Shown: positions 25,755 to 34,687 of the stretch, piece after piece
Position numbering within the stretch: position 1 is the stretch's first letter
Layout of the letters: the number at the start of each line of letters is the position of its first letter
Source of the DNA: an uncultured Bacteroides sp.
GTDB lineage: Bacteria; Bacteroidota; Bacteroidia; Bacteroidales; Bacteroidaceae
Assembly: GCF_937912035.1 (NCBI RefSeq)
Contig: NZ_CALDPF010000010.1
Span: 1 to 64,000 of the forward strand
DNA length: 64,000 nucleotides
Direction: 5' to 3'
Notes under the pieces: generated by a model
The model's database searches: none
What the model saw: the letters and a program-made list of their open reading frames with translations, nothing else
Told to the model about the DNA's origin: nothing
Translations under genes and position numbers: made by a program

Positions 25755-26876
25755 ATGAGTAATACATATATTCCCAAAAGTGTACAGCATGAAGTATGGT
25801 GGAAAGCTGCTGGACGATGCGAATTTAAAGGGTGTAATAAACCCTTATATAAACATGGCGTTACATTGGACGAATGTAAGATTTCTGAGTTGGCACACAT
25901 TATCGGCGATTCAGAAAATGGTCCTCGTGGAGATAAAAAATTGTCGAAAGTATTAGCAAAGGATCCTAAGAATATTATGCTGATGTGTCCTGAATGCCAC
26001 AAGTATATTGACAATGAAGGAAAAGAGAAGTATACAGCTGAAATGCTTTTTGATATGAAGAAAAGACATGAAGACCGAATTGCTAGACTGACTGCATTAG
26101 GTGAGGATTTACAAGCTCATGCAGTTACATATGGTTCAAAAATTGGGAACCATCAGCCTGACTTTTCCTTTCCTCAAATCCAAGATGCTTTGTTGCCAGA
26201 CTTTTATCCTGTGAATGATATGCCCATAGATTTAGGCGGTAATTGGCCTACTGCAAAAGAATGGGATGAATTTTGGAGAAGAGAAGTTGAAAATCTTGAA
26301 TATAACTGCAAAGATAAGATATTAGACAAAATAGACAGATGGGAATATAAACGTATTGCTCTCTTTGGTTTTGCTCCTATGCCTTTACTAGTTAAACTTG
26401 GAACAATGTTAAATAACAAACACGAAGTTGTTGTTTATCAGAAACAACGATCTGGCGGTTGGAAATGGTTACAAGAGAAAATACATACAGATTATATTAT
26501 CAATAGACCTGAAAATCCTCGGTTAAAACCTGTATTGGTTTTATCATTAAGTTTTCCTATCGCAGAAAGGATAAAGAAACATAATCCTAATGCAAGTATC
26601 TGGGAAATGACTATTGATACGCCTAATCCTGAATTTTTAAAGTCAAAACAGCAACTTTATGATTTTGGCCGCCAAATTGAGTTACTTTTGGATGACATTA
26701 CTAAGGCTTCCAACGATCAACCCTTAGACCTTTACCTTTCTGTGCCAGTTGCTTGTGCTATTGAGTTTGGTAGAGTCTGGATGCAGAAAGCAAATAGTCC
26801 ATTGAGGATATATGATTTGGACAAACAAGTAGATAATATTGATAAATTAGCAGTAACAATAGAAAATAAAAAATAA
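25755..26876 (+). CDS. cap5: HNH-SAVED effector nuclease of CBASS (Cap5-like)
   Basis: This is a cyclic-oligonucleotide-activated DNase. Residues 20-90 form an HNH/zinc fold (CEFKGCNKPL, ELAHIIG, NIMLMCPECHKYID). Residues about 195-365 match SAVED: KRIALFGFAPMPLLVKLG, VLSLSFPIAERI, PLDLYLSVPVACAIEFG. On binding the CD-NTase product, SAVED domains oligomerise and the HNH part degrades DNA. Its TAA stop overlaps the start of the next gene by 1 nt. Confidence 0.9.
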   Translation: MSNTYIPKSVQHEVWWKAAGRCEFKGCNKPLYKHGVTLDECKISELAHIIGDSENGPRGDKKLSKVLAKDPKNIMLMCPECHKYIDNEGKEKYTAEMLFDMKKRHEDRIARLTALGEDLQAHAVTYGSKIGNHQPDFSFPQIQDALLPDFYPVNDMPIDLGGNWPTAKEWDEFWRREVENLEYNCKDKILDKIDRWEYKRIALFGFAPMPLLVKLGTMLNNKHEVVVYQKQRSGGWKWLQEKIHTDYIINRPENPRLKPVLVLSLSFPIAERIKKHNPNASIWEMTIDTPNPEFLKSKQQLYDFGRQIELLLDDITKASNDQPLDLYLSVPVACAIEFGRVWMQKANSPLRIYDLDKQVDNIDKLAVTIENKK

Positions 26877-28102
26877 TGATAGAAACGTTATCTTTTGAGA
26901 AGAAAAGGGAACTTAACAATTTGTTCCTTAGTGTGGCAGAGAATCTTGATATTACTGAGACTCAGTTTAATAATCTAACAAGAAGTTATAATGCCGTAGG
27001 AAAGTACTTAGAGGATGATCCAAATTTTAAGGATTATCATCCGGTAGTTACACCACAAGGCTCTTTAAGATTAGGAACTATTATCCAGCCTATCACTGAG
27101 GATGGAGATCTTGATGTGGACTTGGTGTATCGTTTGATTGAGAAACATCCAAGCTGGACGCAGAAACATATCAAACAAATGGTGGGACAGCGCTTGAAAA
27201 CTCATGGCGTTTACTGCGATATGCTCGATAAAAAGGAAGGTCGCCGATGTTGGACCCTACTATATCGTCAAGACTCTGACAATGCAAAGAAACGCTACCA
27301 TATGGATATTTTGCCTTGTGTAGCTGATTCCAAGTTCAATTCTAATATGGAATTATATAGAAGCAAATCTTTCTCATCAATCAAACTGGATAATATTGCC
27401 ATACGAATTACAGACAATAAAGCCCCAAACTATGACAATAGCACTTTTATATTTGATTGGCTGAAAAGTAACCCTGATGGCTATGCAATGTGGTTTGCAG
27501 ACCGCTGTAAATATTATACAGAAAAAAGAGAAAATATTACTGATACCATTATGCCAATTGGTAAGTATATCAAGAACAAATCTGTTTTGCAGAGAATTGT
27601 ACAGATTCTCAAAAGGCATCGTGATATAATGTTCAAAAATGACGAAGATAAACCAATTTCTATTATCATTACTACTTTAGCAGCAAGGGCGTACAAAGGT
27701 GAAGATTCACTTCTAGAAGGTCTTATGAATGTTATATCCGCAATGGAAAACTATATAACAAAAGACCAGTCAGGTAATTACGTTATCAGTAATCCAACCA
27801 ATTCTGAGGAGAATTTTGCAGATAAGTGGCCTACACACCCAAAAAGAAAAGAAAATTTCTTTAGATGGTTGAAACAGGTTAAATCCGACGTGAATAGTAT
27901 CATTAGTGCAACGGGAATAGAATTGAGAGAAAATGTGGGACGTTCATTTGGTGATGCCTTCTCCAAAAACTTGTTTAATTTACTAACTGAACAGCATAAG
28001 GTTTCTGCGATTAATGGGGAAATTAAAATTGCTGCGACTGGAGCTTTGGGCAGTATAGGTAAAACATTAAACGCCAAAAACACTTTCTATGGTAAGAAAT
28101 AG
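26876..28102 (+). CDS. CD-NTase (cyclic oligonucleotide synthase) of CBASS
   Basis: This is a cGAS/DncV-like nucleotidyltransferase, the phage sensor and signal maker. Motifs are PQGSLRLGT (GS motif, near 59-68), catalytic DGDLDVDLVY near 76-85, and a third acidic residue in YHMDILPCV. The C-terminal helical domain is present (408 aa total). Placement between HNH-SAVED and an E2-like gene identifies a CBASS operon. Which nucleotides it uses cannot be decided by eye. Confidence 0.9.
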   Translation: MIETLSFEKKRELNNLFLSVAENLDITETQFNNLTRSYNAVGKYLEDDPNFKDYHPVVTPQGSLRLGTIIQPITEDGDLDVDLVYRLIEKHPSWTQKHIKQMVGQRLKTHGVYCDMLDKKEGRRCWTLLYRQDSDNAKKRYHMDILPCVADSKFNSNMELYRSKSFSSIKLDNIAIRITDNKAPNYDNSTFIFDWLKSNPDGYAMWFADRCKYYTEKRENITDTIMPIGKYIKNKSVLQRIVQILKRHRDIMFKNDEDKPISIIITTLAARAYKGEDSLLEGLMNVISAMENYITKDQSGNYVISNPTNSEENFADKWPTHPKRKENFFRWLKQVKSDVNSIISATGIELRENVGRSFGDAFSKNLFNLLTEQHKVSAINGEIKIAATGALGSIGKTLNAKNTFYGKK

Positions 28103-28550
28103 ACGTATCACAGCTATCCAACAGGTAGCAGCATTGAAAAGCCAATATGATTCTAATAATTCACGATTGAGCATAAGACCTCATGGATTCACATGGCTTT
28201 TCAATGTAACGCCTACAACCCTAAGTGATACATATACATTAAAAATAGTATACGATGAGCCGTTTTACCCTCAAGTATATGTAGTATCCCCTAAGCCTTT
28301 GCCACTAGCAGAAGGAGCGGAAAAACTTCCTCACACATATGATACAAAAAAGCAGCTCTTATGTTTATTCAATCCACGTCTTGGTGAATGGAATAGTAAA
28401 ATGATTATTGCTAATACAATTATTCACTGGGCAATAGAGTGGCTGTATTATTATGAAAATTGGGTATATACTGGTAAGTGGATTGGAGGTGGACATGGCA
28501 ACTGGGATGCAGATTTTATTAGTAACATAAAGGAACAAAAAGTAAAATGA
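28089..28550 (+). CDS. E2-like ubiquitin-conjugating-fold protein of short type II CBASS
   Basis: The 153-aa product has an E2 fold signature: YTLKIVYDEPFYPQVYV, and active-site Cys92 in LLCLFNPRLGEW. It overlaps the CD-NTase gene by 14 nt. There is no E1 or deubiquitinase gene nearby, so this is the short type II layout, in which a lone E2-like protein modifies or primes the CD-NTase. A terminator follows immediately. Confidence 0.85.
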   Translation: MVRNRRITAIQQVAALKSQYDSNNSRLSIRPHGFTWLFNVTPTTLSDTYTLKIVYDEPFYPQVYVVSPKPLPLAEGAEKLPHTYDTKKQLLCLFNPRLGEWNSKMIIANTIIHWAIEWLYYYENWVYTGKWIGGGHGNWDADFISNIKEQKVK

Positions 28551-28586
28551 AAAAATACGGAATTTAAAGTAATCATCCGTATTTTT
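28551..28586. terminator. Terminator after CBASS, facing the tra operon end
   Basis: AAAAATACGGA (28551-28561) pairs with TCCGTATTTTT (28576-28586), an 11-bp stem directly after the E2 gene stop. The convergent tra-side operon ends at 28710. Confidence 0.8.
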
Positions 28587-28709
28587 CATTTCACTTAACA
28601 ATATTATAAAGTATAAACTCTCTTTAAATTTGGTTAAAAGATTTAAGTATATAATATTATAGGTCTTCGATTGAACAATATGTAAAACAACAAGTTTAAT
28701 CTTAAATGA

Positions 28710-29255
28710 TTAAAACAGTGGAACTTCAAATGACCTGATTACACATTGCGCTTCCTTATCCATAATGAACCAGTATTCAGAACGGTATGGTTGTCCGTCT
28801 GAATCAGTGGCTTCATACTCAATCTTCACTTTCCAACCGTTGAACGGCTTGCGTTCCTGTCTGCTTTCATCACCTATAGGCTTCAGTTCACCGGAAACCA
28901 TCAGAGAGCGGAGTGCCGTCATGGCATCCATCTGACGTTTCATCTGCCCTGACATCCCGTGACATTCTGAATCCGGATTATCAAAATCCGTATCCTCCAT
29001 AAACCTGCGGCTGATTTTCATCATGGCCACAGAAAGAGCCATCTTCTCCTTCATGGTAACATACTCACGGCCAAATACAGAATCCGGTTTGCTGATGCCC
29101 ACAATCTTTACGGATTCTGGGTTGTCCACTGAAGCCATCAGTGCCTTTTTGGCCATATCCTGTGCCTTATTCCCGCTGTTGCCGGAACAGCCGGTTCCCA
29201 TTCCGAGCAGAACTGCCACTGCAGGCAGTATCAGAAGTTTCTTTCCCTGTTTCAT
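28710..29255 (-). CDS. Putative lipoprotein (181 aa) at the end of the transfer operon
   Basis: A lipoprotein signal is clear: KKLLILPAVAVLLGMGTGC with Cys23 as lipidation site. The mature part is soluble-looking, with ASVDNPESVKIVGISKPDSVFG typical of small periplasmic domains. The start overlaps the stop of the upstream gene as ATGA (29252-29255). It may be an envelope accessory of the transfer apparatus. Family unknown. Confidence 0.75.
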   Translation of the reverse strand: MKQGKKLLILPAVAVLLGMGTGCSGNSGNKAQDMAKKALMASVDNPESVKIVGISKPDSVFGREYVTMKEKMALSVAMMKISRRFMEDTDFDNPDSECHGMSGQMKRQMDAMTALRSLMVSGELKPIGDESRQERKPFNGWKVKIEYEATDSDGQPYRSEYWFIMDKEAQCVIRSFEVPLF

Positions 29256-29797
29256 ATCTTTACGATTTGAAGTTTGTCCGGAGCCAGACCGAGGCGTTTG
29301 CGGTAAATGGAACCGTCTTCCCGGTACATCTCCAGTTCGGATAAAGTAATGTTCTTCTCACAAAGCTCCTTCGCCTCTTCCAGTGTCAGCTGATGGCCTC
29401 CTATATTCCTCCATATGGCGAATGAACACGGTGCTTCCTGATTGCTGTAGTTGGAGCAATTGAAAGCCCTTGTTCCCACACGTACCTCGCCGCCGCAGTG
29501 CGGACACCTGCCGATAACAGACTGCATATTGACTGCACCGTCATCAGCAAGTTCTAGCACCGTCGGGAAAGTCTTTCCTTCCTTGGTGGAAAAGCCGTCC
29601 AGAAGGATACGGCGTTTCTCCAGAAACTCGGCAACCTCCTCGTCATTCATTTTCCGGTTGCCAATGATGGCATTGATGTTGAGCACACAAGAAGGATGCT
29701 CACCTGTGTTGTTTTCGCAGCGATAGCCCTTACATGTCTTCACCACGTTGCCGCCGCAGAACGGGCAGCATCCTATAATCTTCTTTTCTGAATCCAT
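29252..29797 (-). CDS. Double zinc-ribbon protein (topoisomerase C-terminal-like)
   Basis: Two similar halves each begin with a CxxCGG zinc knuckle (CPFCGGNVVKTCKGYRCEN near residue 11; CPHCGGEVRVGTRAFNCSN near 97), followed by a helical segment. This matches the DNA-binding zinc repeats found at the C-terminus of type IA topoisomerases, here without a catalytic domain. It could coat or guide single-stranded transfer DNA. It is coupled to its downstream neighbour by an ATGA overlap. Confidence 0.75.
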   Translation of the reverse strand: MDSEKKIIGCCPFCGGNVVKTCKGYRCENNTGEHPSCVLNINAIIGNRKMNDEEVAEFLEKRRILLDGFSTKEGKTFPTVLELADDGAVNMQSVIGRCPHCGGEVRVGTRAFNCSNYSNQEAPCSFAIWRNIGGHQLTLEEAKELCEKNITLSELEMYREDGSIYRKRLGLAPDKLQIVKI

Positions 29798-29823
29798 ATT
29801 CCTGATAAGTTACATTGTTTGAA

Positions 29824-30573
29824 TTAATTGAATGAGAATCCCCGGTTCCAGTCCGCAACGATTCCACCTATTATGTTCTTGCCGGACATCACGCTTGCCC
29901 AACCTTCCGGGTCAAGAGAGAACCAGAGGTCGTTCCATGAGAGTGTGCGTACCTGCCATGCCAGGATAAAGAGGTCGGTATTAACAGTCTCCAGTCTGGT
30001 CAGTACCTCGTTTGCAATGTAGTACCGCTCGGAAGAACTGAGCAGGTTTACCTTGTGCTTCTCCTTGCCTCCGTCAGAACCGCCTGTATCATAGCTTCCG
30101 GAAGTCACCAGCTGCTTCATGAACGGATAAAGCGCAGCCATCTGGGTTGCGGCATCAGCCAGCTCGTCCGAGACGATTGCAGCAATGGCCGTTCCCTTCA
30201 GGTTACTGCCGACTGATTTGAGCAGCAGGCTGCAGTTCTGAGGTATCTCCGTGGCCACCAGTTCCCCGGCACGCTTAATCTGATAGAGATTCTGCATGGC
30301 ACCCTGTGCATTGGAAAGATATTCCAGCATCTTGTCCTCCACACTGTGTACCCTGTCGAGTGCAACCGTTACGGCAGTCTCGGCAGCGATAATTTTCTCG
30401 TGTGCCTTCTGGCGTTTGTCATAGATATTCTTCAGTGTGGATGTCTGTGCAAAGACAGCACCCGTCAGTGTAGGGTCTGTCTGTTGTGCAAAAGTGTCCG
30501 CACCTTTCAGCAGAAAAACTGCAAGGGCAGCCGCTACCGTTATTCTTATCTTGATTCTGTCCATATCATTCAA
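29824..30573 (-). CDS. Periplasmic transfer-associated protein, paralogue of the 49859-50599 gene
   Basis: The product has a signal peptide (ITVAAALAVFLLKGADTFAQQ) and a helical body. Its C-terminus DLWFSLDPEGWASVMSGKN...IVADWN repeats that of the gene at 49859-50599 (DLFFAIDPEGWANVVTMKN...LVQDWN). By place and shape it could be a VirB5-like minor component. Its ATG overlaps the stop of the upstream TOPRIM gene by 4 nt. Confidence 0.7.
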   Translation of the reverse strand: MNDMDRIKIRITVAAALAVFLLKGADTFAQQTDPTLTGAVFAQTSTLKNIYDKRQKAHEKIIAAETAVTVALDRVHSVEDKMLEYLSNAQGAMQNLYQIKRAGELVATEIPQNCSLLLKSVGSNLKGTAIAAIVSDELADAATQMAALYPFMKQLVTSGSYDTGGSDGGKEKHKVNLLSSSERYYIANEVLTRLETVNTDLFILAWQVRTLSWNDLWFSLDPEGWASVMSGKNIIGGIVADWNRGFSFN

Positions 30574-31757
30574 ATTTTACGTCCTTTATTCCTTTGTTCG
30601 CTCAGATTCTGTTCACGTTCCTCTTTGTGTGGTGAAATCACCGGCTCCATCGGCCTGTTCAGCAGACAATCGTTCCAGTCCTTGAAAGCCTTCGGAGGAA
30701 GCCATTGTCCCATACGGTACCGGATGTTCAGCTGCCTGGCAACCTGGGCCAGTAGGGGACGCTCCATGTCAGGCTCGAATACCTTTCCCTTCGCTTCAAT
30801 CCGGATGCCGCCGTCAGTCCTGCTTATCTTCATCTGAATACCTTCCTGCAGAGCCATCATGCGCAGTCCGTATATCCTCCCGGCCAGGTCATTGTCAAAA
30901 CAGTCGAAGGCACGTGCATTGGGAAAGCGTTCCATGACTCCGGTTATCTGCCTGTCAGAGAATGTGCCGCCCAGTGAAACCAGAGCCGCACTGTCCCCAA
31001 TCTGTATCCGGTTCATCTGGTAGAAGGCCATGGCATCAAATGCAGATTCACAGAAAAACACGCTTCTTACATTGTCAGGACTGATACCCGAAGGAACAGC
31101 CACCCATGCCGAAGATGATGAATCCGTACCGGCAGCTTTCGACTTGTAACCGCCATGTCCTCTGATTTCATACCCCCTGACTTCATTTCCCTTTCCGTCA
31201 GTATATGGGAATCCGATATTGTAACCTTCAAACTTTCCGTTGTTCCTGTCCCTTATAAGGGAAATAAAAGGCGAAAGAGCAGTTACGGTTGCTTTGGACA
31301 GTCCGCGCCAGAAGAACAGTCCCGGTATTTTTTCGGTATCAACCGGCTTCACCACATATCTGGAAGCGTCAAACACGCCGCATGATTTTCCTGCCGATTT
31401 TACATACTCCCTGTCCTCCCTGTATTCAGGTTCAGGCATGTTGGCAAAACGTGCCATGACCTTGGCTATCTTCTGCCACTCATCCTTTCCTGATACCGTA
31501 AAGGAAGAAAGATTCTCACGGATGAGTGTCACTACATCCCCCTTGGAACCGTCACGCCGGAAGAAGGTCTGTGCCGCCTTGTCGTTGGGATGGCTGACAA
31601 TCAGCGTATCCCTCCTGTTACCGCCTTCACCAAGTACCAGCTCGATGTAGCGTCCGACACCGGCCTTCCTGTCCAGATGGTATCCCAGGGCATATGCAAT
31701 GTCATCAATCCCCACACGGGATTTCATTTCCCTGAAATTAACCTTGTAGTCACTCAT
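30570..31757 (-). CDS. DUF3991/TOPRIM protein of mobile elements
   Basis: The N-terminal 100 residues are DUF3991-like (IDDIAYALGYHLDRKAG...FFRRDGSKGDVVTLI), and a TOPRIM domain follows near 225-300 (VFFCESAFDAMAFYQMN, later FDCFDNDLAG). Such proteins are found beside or fused to relaxases and may act as primases on incoming DNA. Here it stands alone without a relaxase. Its start is about 30 nt after the ArdC-like gene. Confidence 0.8.
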   Translation of the reverse strand: MSDYKVNFREMKSRVGIDDIAYALGYHLDRKAGVGRYIELVLGEGGNRRDTLIVSHPNDKAAQTFFRRDGSKGDVVTLIRENLSSFTVSGKDEWQKIAKVMARFANMPEPEYREDREYVKSAGKSCGVFDASRYVVKPVDTEKIPGLFFWRGLSKATVTALSPFISLIRDRNNGKFEGYNIGFPYTDGKGNEVRGYEIRGHGGYKSKAAGTDSSSSAWVAVPSGISPDNVRSVFFCESAFDAMAFYQMNRIQIGDSAALVSLGGTFSDRQITGVMERFPNARAFDCFDNDLAGRIYGLRMMALQEGIQMKISRTDGGIRIEAKGKVFEPDMERPLLAQVARQLNIRYRMGQWLPPKAFKDWNDCLLNRPMEPVISPHKEEREQNLSEQRNKGRKI

Positions 31758-31787
31758 GCTTTCCGATTTAAGATGTTATACAGAATT

Positions 31788-33125
31788 TCATATACCAAGT
31801 CCTGTACCGGCATTCCGGTTCCGGCCCATCATGGTAATCTCGGGTTCGTATGTCTTCCGTGCCGTCATGTTCAGGAAAGCCTCTTTATCTTTCCAGTCCG
31901 TAAGCTGGAAGAATGTCCTGGCCGTTTCCTTGGAAACCTTCTTCAGTCCCAGCTCCACACCATCGTATGACGCACGGATGGCATAGTCTCCGGAACGGGT
32001 CTTGACAATAGCCGCATTCTTGAAAGATTTCTCTTCGTCAGCACTCATTGAAGTCAGCGGATCATTCTTTGCCAGATAAGGCTGCTCACCGAGAGCCAGA
32101 CGCTGTTTGTCCACATGGTCAAGAATCAGGTCCGAAGCCTTGTTCACGTCAGCCATGACCGATACTATAAACTTGGGTTCCTGTTTCAGTACACCAATCC
32201 ACGAGCCCAGATAGGCAGCCGAGTTATCCGTTATCCTGGAATCAAATCCCATGGAATGACTGATCATGGCACCCGTAAGTTCCGCCACCAGCTCCTCCTT
32301 GGCGTATTTCGGGTCACCGAACCTGCCGCCCATCTCCCTGTTCAGACGCTCCGGTGTCATGGTGGAGTGAGTCATTTCATGTAGCATGGTGGAATAATAT
32401 TCCATTCCACCACGGTAGGTTTCTTCCGGAGAATCACCGATATTGAACTGCGCCTTCATGGGCAGCACCACAATATCTTTTGAGGGAGAATAATAGGCAC
32501 CGTTCTCACGTTTGTCGGCACGTATTGGGCATAGCCACTGCTGCGTCTCTACCATGCGGTCGAGTGCGGCATGGGTGTACATACCTTCCGTATCCCGAAG
32601 TTCCGGAACCTTGAACCTGTCCATGAGCTTCTGCATCCTCTCCGGCTGTACTTCTGCCAGATTGGTCTGCGCCACATTGTACACCGGGAATGACTTGATG
32701 AAAGGAATGACATCCATATCCTTCTTCTCTTCCTTGCTCATTGCACGGTATTCCTCCGTGCTTATCCTCTTGCCGTGACTGTCCTTTATCATCATATCCC
32801 AGTATACCACTGGGAAGGCCTTTTCACCCTTCAGGACATGAGCCTTCAGGTTATGCGCCTGCTTGAAGGTCAGATATACAGGAAGCTGGTAGTTCATGGC
32901 TGCAGTATGCATCTGAAGGAAGAAGGAATTGGAACCTGAATAGTTGCGGCCACCCACATTCTGCGGCAGTCCGGCATACCCCGATGCACCGCCAATCCAT
33001 CCCTGTTTCCATCCGGTATCCTTCATCTGCTGCATACGCTCAATCATCATTGCAGCGAAGCGGTCTATGGCCGCCTGTCCGCTGTTTCCCTGAGAGTCAG
33101 TTCCAGATGCCATAACTGTCGTCAT
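31788..33125 (-). CDS. ArdC-like antirestriction protein with zinc metallopeptidase
   Basis: The N-terminal ssDNA-binding ArdC domain (AAIDRFAAMMIERM, NVGGRNYSGSNSFFL, VYLTFKQAHNLKAHVLKGEKAFPVVYW) is followed by a zincin with HEMTH near residue 249 and a glutamate downstream (EELVAELTGAM). ArdC proteins protect incoming single-stranded conjugative DNA and can block restriction. This one would shield the ICE from recipient systems. A start at 33113 (MASG) is also possible. It overlaps the 76-aa gene. Confidence 0.85.
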   Translation of the reverse strand: MTTVMASGTDSQGNSGQAAIDRFAAMMIERMQQMKDTGWKQGWIGGASGYAGLPQNVGGRNYSGSNSFFLQMHTAAMNYQLPVYLTFKQAHNLKAHVLKGEKAFPVVYWDMMIKDSHGKRISTEEYRAMSKEEKKDMDVIPFIKSFPVYNVAQTNLAEVQPERMQKLMDRFKVPELRDTEGMYTHAALDRMVETQQWLCPIRADKRENGAYYSPSKDIVVLPMKAQFNIGDSPEETYRGGMEYYSTMLHEMTHSTMTPERLNREMGGRFGDPKYAKEELVAELTGAMISHSMGFDSRITDNSAAYLGSWIGVLKQEPKFIVSVMADVNKASDLILDHVDKQRLALGEQPYLAKNDPLTSMSADEEKSFKNAAIVKTRSGDYAIRASYDGVELGLKKVSKETARTFFQLTDWKDKEAFLNMTARKTYEPEITMMGRNRNAGTGLGI

Positions 33126-33327
33126 CCATTACCTGACAGTCCATCTGCTCGATGTCCGTCTGTTCCACATAGAACTCAGCAGATTCATCCGAAGGGTCCG
33201 TACCGTGTGAACAACACCACTCCAGATAATCATCTGCATTCTCACTGTCCATAACAAAACGGAGGAAACCGATTTTGCCCTCCAGCAGAAGCTCCACAAG
33301 CTCCTCATGATTCATTTTAGCTGACAT
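33097..33327 (-). CDS. Small acidic ICE protein (76 aa)
   Basis: The product is strongly acidic, with ENADDYLEWCCSHGTDPSDESAEFYVEQTD. It overlaps the start of the ArdC-like gene by about 29 nt and lies 30 nt below the DUF3945 gene. Acidity suggests a DNA-mimic or protein-binding role, but no family is recognised. Confidence 0.65.
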   Translation of the reverse strand: MSAKMNHEELVELLLEGKIGFLRFVMDSENADDYLEWCCSHGTDPSDESAEFYVEQTDIEQMDCQVMDDDSYGIWN

Positions 33328-33356
33328 ATAACTTATATTTTAGTTTTCTGATTATG

Positions 33357-34676
33357 TTACATTTTCATAGAAGTAGTTTTCTCCACCTTTGCGGTGTTGG
33401 CGGCAAGCATACCTGTTATTTCCGTATTCAGATATTTGGCCGCAATCTGTTCCCTTGTGGCCGTCTTGGTCTTGAAAAGAGAATAGCCGTCATCGAAGGA
33501 GATTTCATGCCGGGAAGTCTGTCCCTTTTCTCCGAGGTCAACCGACACCTTCCATTTGTTGTCATTCCCGTCCTTGGCCACACGCACACCCTTGGGGTCA
33601 ACACCTTCTGGAAGCTGATACTTCTCGTATGCAGACTTCAGATGCAGACGTTCCCCGAAGTTCTTCTCAATAAGCTGGTTTGGAGTGGCCACCCTGTCAA
33701 AGTAGGCATTAAGGTCCTGGCGTGAAGCCACGGCAGACATGTTCGTATCCCCAACCTGAACATAGAACTTGTATTTTCCAAAGTCAGGACGCTGCTCATC
33801 TTTCTCCTTATAGACATTGAACTTGTTTACGGTTATAGAACCGTCCGGTCCTGCAATTTCCATTGGCATACGAAAGGCTTCCTCAGATACCTTCGGCATC
33901 AGCTTTGTCGGATAGTAGCGTTCCATCAGCTGTGGCACCGTCATTTCCTTGTTCTGATAGGCCGCAAGGTCTGCTGCATCCATCTTCTGCGGCTTGAGTT
34001 GCTGTCCGTCAATCTTTGCGGTAAAATACCAGTCGGCAGGATTAGTGGTACTCTGGTAGACATGACCATGAGTCACCTTTTCACCGTTGGCAGTCACCAT
34101 CTGCGGCTCACGGGGCTTTTGTTCCTGGGCTGTCTCCGTTTTCTGTTCGCTCTTCTTTTCGGTCTTTACCTCATTATCCGTCCCGGTCTCAGCTTTGGTT
34201 TCGGCTTTGGCCTTCGACTTCTTTTCCCTTGCAGGTTTTACATCAACAGTGTTTTCCACTATTCTGTCAGGGGCTTCCTGCACACCCTGTTCATTTTTCT
34301 TCTTTCCCATATCTGTATTGTTTTGAATGGTTCTGTCATTATCCTCAGCCTTGTCCTGTCCGGCCTTCTTCTTCAAAGGACTGTCCAGTGCATCACAGAT
34401 TGCAACCCTTATTCCGGAACGTATCAGTCTGGGCAGATAAACGTCAAGTGCTGATTGAGGGAATGATGCAACCTTTACAGGTCTCTTGTAGTCAGGCAGC
34501 ATCCTGTCTGTAATCTCGATGGCAAGCACTGCGGCAGCCTTTACGGCATCCTGCTTATAGAGTTCATAGAAACTGTTCCGTCTGAACAGCAGCATGGCAT
34601 CCGGATGCTTCTTTTTCAGTTCGTTGAACTGCCGTATGATACCGTTATCATTATCTGAATCTGTCTTTTTGGCCAT
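33357..34676 (-). CDS. MutS domain I fused to DUF3945
   Basis: Residues 8-105 match the mismatch-recognition domain I of MutS: FNELKKKHPDAMLLFRRNSF, then YELY, ending LDVYLPRLIRSGIRVAICDA. The Phe-x-Glu mismatch motif (FYE) is kept. There is no MutS core or ATPase. A Lys/Glu-rich linker (110-190) leads to a DUF3945 repeat region (NGEKVTHGHVYQ, ADLAAYQNKEMTVPQLMERYYP). It might bind mispaired or branched DNA during transfer, or interfere with host mismatch repair. Both are inferences. Confidence 0.8.
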   Translation of the reverse strand: MAKKTDSDNDNGIIRQFNELKKKHPDAMLLFRRNSFYELYKQDAVKAAAVLAIEITDRMLPDYKRPVKVASFPQSALDVYLPRLIRSGIRVAICDALDSPLKKKAGQDKAEDNDRTIQNNTDMGKKKNEQGVQEAPDRIVENTVDVKPAREKKSKAKAETKAETGTDNEVKTEKKSEQKTETAQEQKPREPQMVTANGEKVTHGHVYQSTTNPADWYFTAKIDGQQLKPQKMDAADLAAYQNKEMTVPQLMERYYPTKLMPKVSEEAFRMPMEIAGPDGSITVNKFNVYKEKDEQRPDFGKYKFYVQVGDTNMSAVASRQDLNAYFDRVATPNQLIEKNFGERLHLKSAYEKYQLPEGVDPKGVRVAKDGNDNKWKVSVDLGEKGQTSRHEISFDDGYSLFKTKTATREQIAAKYLNTEITGMLAANTAKVEKTTSMKM

Positions 34677-34687
34677 AGGAATCAGTA

